A stretch of 53,007 nt of DNA from Flavobacteriales bacterium (GTDB lineage Bacteria; Bacteroidota; Bacteroidia; UBA10329): positions 1-53,007 of the forward strand of contig JAIPBM010000031.1 of the NCBI GenBank assembly GCA_021739695.1. The letters run 5' to 3'. This document shows, piece after piece, positions 51,260 through 53,007 of the stretch. The notes under the pieces are model-generated. The model ran no database searches and was not told the origin of the DNA. It saw only the letters and a list, made by a program, of their open reading frames with translations. The position numbers were made by a program, and so were the translations under genes. The stretch's first letter is position 1; each line of letters begins with the position of its first letter.

Positions 51260-51333
51260 TGGTTGTTGGTTTTAGTTGTGCCTACTCTCAAAGTTTTCGG
51301 CTGCCCTTTCTTTTTTCGATTCAAACATAAACA

Positions 51334-51355
51334 ATTACCCAATACATTGGGTAAT
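51334..51355. promoter_or_regulatory. Perfect 22-bp palindrome, likely XRE operator
   Basis: ATTACCCAAT-AC-ATTGGGTAAT has 10-bp perfect arms around a 2-base centre. It lies between the start of the FISUMP gene (51259) and the XRE gene (51386), about 30 bp before the latter. A dimeric XRE protein would bind such a site; autoregulation with co-control of FISUMP is inferred. Confidence 0.75.
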
Positions 51356-51385
51356 GAATAAAATTTGCTTTGCCTCATTTGCTGG

Positions 51386-51628
51386 GTGATTAACAACCGT
51401 GATAAGGCCTACCTCGAAGCATTCGGCAAGCACCTTCAAGAGCTAAGGCAGGCAAAAGGTCTGTCGCAACAACAGCTTGCCTTTGAGGCTGGGCTTAACA
51501 AGAATCAGGTGGGCAACATTGAGCGGGGAGAGGTGAACACCACCATATCTACTATACTGTCCCTTTCGAAAGCGCTTGATGTAGATTGCAAGGCTTTGTT
51601 CGATTTCCAATATGAGGAACCTCAGTAA
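51386..51628 (+). CDS. XRE-family HTH regulator
   Basis: An 80-aa single-domain protein. The helix-turn-helix reads LQELRQAKGLSQQQLAFEAG then LNKNQVGNIERGEVNTTI, typical of the lambda-repressor/XRE fold. The GTG at 51386 gives the compact form; a TTG at 51365 would add seven residues unlike the family. No effector domain is present, so it acts as a small repressor whose level or dimerisation controls it. Confidence 0.9.
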   Translation: MINNRDKAYLEAFGKHLQELRQAKGLSQQQLAFEAGLNKNQVGNIERGEVNTTISTILSLSKALDVDCKALFDFQYEEPQ

Positions 51629-51749
51629 AGGGTATTGACAAATATTCAATACTGTGATATAAACCTTATCCGACCTGTGGATAAAGGACAGGTTGCATTC
51701 TACCTATGAAATGCTACACTATTATCAACCTAAATAAGACCATAATATA

Positions 51750-51817
51750 CTCGTTGCCCCTTATGGGGTCATCTCGAACGTAGTTCGAGGTCGGAAGCAA
51801 CAACGAGGCGTTTTTTT
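51750..51817 (+). ncRNA. Three-way-junction hairpin with U-tract
   Basis: An outer stem CTCGTTG / CAACGAG (51750-51756 with 51801-51807) encloses CCCC-TTAT-GGGG (51757-51768) and CTCGAAC-GTA-GTTCGAG (51773-51789). GCG and TTTTTTT (51811-51817) follow at once. It works as a terminator, and the multi-branched form is more elaborate than usual, so it may be the 3' end of a small RNA or leader transcript. Confidence 0.55.
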
Positions 51818-51851
51818 CTTTCACGTCAACTATTTCGTGGAATGTAGAGAA

Positions 51852-51886
51852 GGCCCGTTCAGATTGCTTCCGGACGGGCCCTTTTT
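51852..51886 (+). terminator. Second terminator just before the recombinase gene
   Basis: GGCCCGT and ACGGGCC form a 7-bp stem with a 15-base loop, then CTTTTT. It lies only 4 bases before the recombinase ATG (51891). Placed there it would block read-through unless transcription initiates inside it or is antiterminated, so it may act as an attenuator. Confidence 0.7.
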
Positions 51887-51890
51887 GCTT

Positions 51891-52823
51891 ATGACGTTTC
51901 AAAAATCAGTTGAGCTATATATCAGAAGCCGTTCAAGCCGATTGTCTGCACGGACGGTGAGTACCTATCAAAGTGTTCTGAAGCTGTTCTGTGCGTGGTT
52001 GAAGAACCCAGAACTAAAGACTATTAACGATGACATCTTGGATGAATATCTCGTCCATCTGAAGGGAATCTATCAGGAAAGAACGCGTTGCCTCCATGCT
52101 AACGCGATCCGGGCGTTCCTCAAACACTGGTGTGCAAAGGGAGAAATCACCATGGCGTGGGAACTCATTCAAGGGCCAAGGATCACGGAGACTTTCCCAG
52201 ACTTCATCAGTCACGAGCAATTTGATTTAATAGATGAGACCTTGGATGAGGACGACTACAACCAGCTGACCCGGAAAGTGGTATTTCAAATGCTTTGGAA
52301 CACAGGCATGAGAATATCCGAATTGCTCTCATTGAAAATTTCGGACATCCGCGCTGACCGTAATTACACCTACATCACCACCATGAAAACCAAGAAATTG
52401 AGAATGGTGATGTGGAATAACGAGTGCCATCGACTGCTTATGAAATACATAGGTATCCGCATTTGTATGAACAAGGCGGATCACCTGTTCCAAACGGCAC
52501 CTAGCCAACGAAACGCAGGGGAGCGAACACGGCTCCAACCACGAAGCGTGCAACGCTGGTGTAGAGAACTGCAAAGCTTGCTTGGCTTTCCTATACGACC
52601 TCACGCCTTTCGTCATGGCAAATGCCACGCTATTTTGAACGCTGGTGGAAATCGCCATCAGGTGCAGAGTATCGCAGGACACTCAAGTATCACCTCCAGC
52701 GAGATATATGTTCGGCTGAACCTGCAAGAACAGGGGAACCTACTCCAGCGATTCCTACCGAAGCAAACGAACTCTGAGAAGATTGCGCACAGGGTTGACA
52801 TCTCGTATCCATTTGCGGCCTGA
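51891..52823 (+). CDS. XerC/D-like tyrosine recombinase
   Basis: A 310-aa single-chain recombinase without an arm-binding domain. SAM-like N-domain: MTFQKSVELYIRSRSSRLSA. Catalytic domain: NTGMRISELLSLKISDI (first Arg), TMKTKKLRMV (Lys), HAFRHGKCHAIL (H-x-x-R), AGHSSITSSEIYVRLN (His and nucleophile Tyr). All catalytic positions are present. It is distinct from the integrase at 33653, so the element carries two recombinases. The longer frame from 51837 would run through the terminator hairpin, so ATG 51891 is chosen. Confidence 0.9.
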   Translation: MTFQKSVELYIRSRSSRLSARTVSTYQSVLKLFCAWLKNPELKTINDDILDEYLVHLKGIYQERTRCLHANAIRAFLKHWCAKGEITMAWELIQGPRITETFPDFISHEQFDLIDETLDEDDYNQLTRKVVFQMLWNTGMRISELLSLKISDIRADRNYTYITTMKTKKLRMVMWNNECHRLLMKYIGIRICMNKADHLFQTAPSQRNAGERTRLQPRSVQRWCRELQSLLGFPIRPHAFRHGKCHAILNAGGNRHQVQSIAGHSSITSSEIYVRLNLQEQGNLLQRFLPKQTNSEKIAHRVDISYPFAA

Positions 52824-53007
52824 CCGTAAATGGACTTGCGTCATAGGCACTTTATGGTGTATAGTGATACGGTACTTTGATGAAGAAACGATGTATCGTT
52901 TGGAATAGGAGAAGGCAAGGCATATCATTATTAAAAAGGTCTTATTTAGGTTGACCCGTTCTGATGTGTTCTACAAATTGTTTGTGGAATTTGAATGTCG
53001 CACAATA
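52824..53007. other. Noncoding tail of the window
   Basis: This stretch holds no convincing gene. It is AT-rich at its end, and no attR-like tRNA-Met sequence is present, so the element continues beyond the edge. Confidence 0.6.

Larger units (their letters stand above)
33473..53007. mobile_element. Integrative mobilizable element (left part)
   Basis: The element begins at the tRNA-Met fragment and extends past the right end of the window; no second copy of the 3' tRNA sequence is seen before 53007. It contains a tyrosine integrase next to attL, a mobilization operon with coupling protein, MobC and relaxase, a candidate small RNA, a four-gene AT-rich cargo operon, an XRE regulator, and a second tyrosine recombinase. 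No VirB/Tra mating-pore genes are seen, so it probably uses another element's secretion channel, unless such genes lie to the right. Confidence 0.75.

Noticed and set aside
33473-53007. Calling the element a complete conjugative element (ICE)
   Set aside because: Only a coupling protein, MobC and relaxase are seen; no VirB4 or other mating-pore genes occur in the window, so mobilizable is the safer reading.

Overview
The window comes from the Bacteroidota, most likely a member of the Flavobacteriales. The evidence is a PorP/SprF porin-like gene overlapping a PorE-like TPR/propeller/OmpA gene, a giant PKD protein with a gliding-motility (type B) C-terminal sorting domain, two proteins with type A T9SS sorting tails, DUF2490 and head-GIN proteins, AT-rich gene starts without obvious Shine-Dalgarno sites, and at least one TAnnTTTG-type promoter. 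There are two very different halves: ordinary chromosome up to about 33470, and an integrated mobile element from there to the right edge, which it runs past.

Chromosomal half (1-33470). A 61-bp tandem repeat precedes a hypothetical gene (281-1261). A split YeeE/YedE-type transporter follows (1455-2431). Next is the T9SS/cell-surface block: DUF6155-like, PorE-like and PorP/SprF genes, an M43 metalloprotease and the 1451-aa PKD adhesin-like protein. Then come two methyltransferases, a DUF2490 outer-membrane protein, a type II NADH dehydrogenase, a rhodanese-thioredoxin fusion lipoprotein, two envelope proteins, a GT39-like glycosyltransferase, an acyltransferase-3, HtpG, an SDR/Baeyer-Villiger monooxygenase pair, T9SS cargo proteins (one an arylsulfotransferase-like enzyme), a cupin, DinB, cyclophilin, head-GIN and chalcone-isomerase-like proteins, and lysA.

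Mobile half (about 33472 to beyond 53007). A 3' piece of an elongator tRNA-Met(CAU) gene on the minus strand marks the left attachment site. The body and 5' half of that tRNA are missing next to it, so the intact tRNA should lie at the other junction outside the window. A tyrosine integrase follows, preceded by three ATGTTGTACC direct repeats. A mobilization operon (37267-41938) encodes a multi-spanning coiled-coil protein, a secreted protein, a 51-aa membrane peptide, a VirD4/TraG-like coupling protein, MobC and a MOBP-like relaxase. No mating-pore genes are seen, so this looks like an integrative mobilizable element, though the right part is unseen. Between the integrase side and the mob operon lies a strong candidate small RNA (about 36762-36862, minus) with a consensus sigma70-like promoter and an intrinsic terminator.

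The most unusual cargo is a tight, visibly AT-richer four-gene operon (42557-48614): a radical-SAM protein with a CX8CX2C cluster, a sodium/solute symporter, a UbiA-family prenyltransferase or terpene cyclase, and an 876-aa protein joining a channel-like membrane segment to an alpha/alpha-toroid domain with class II terpene-cyclase-like motifs. I do not recognise this combination. It could be a terpenoid/lipid pathway, a signalling or defence module, or something else. The element then carries small unknown genes, a repeat-rich noncoding stretch, a FISUMP lipoprotein divergent from an XRE regulator across a perfect palindrome, and a second tyrosine recombinase preceded by two strong hairpins. 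All functional statements come from reading motifs by eye; no database search was run.
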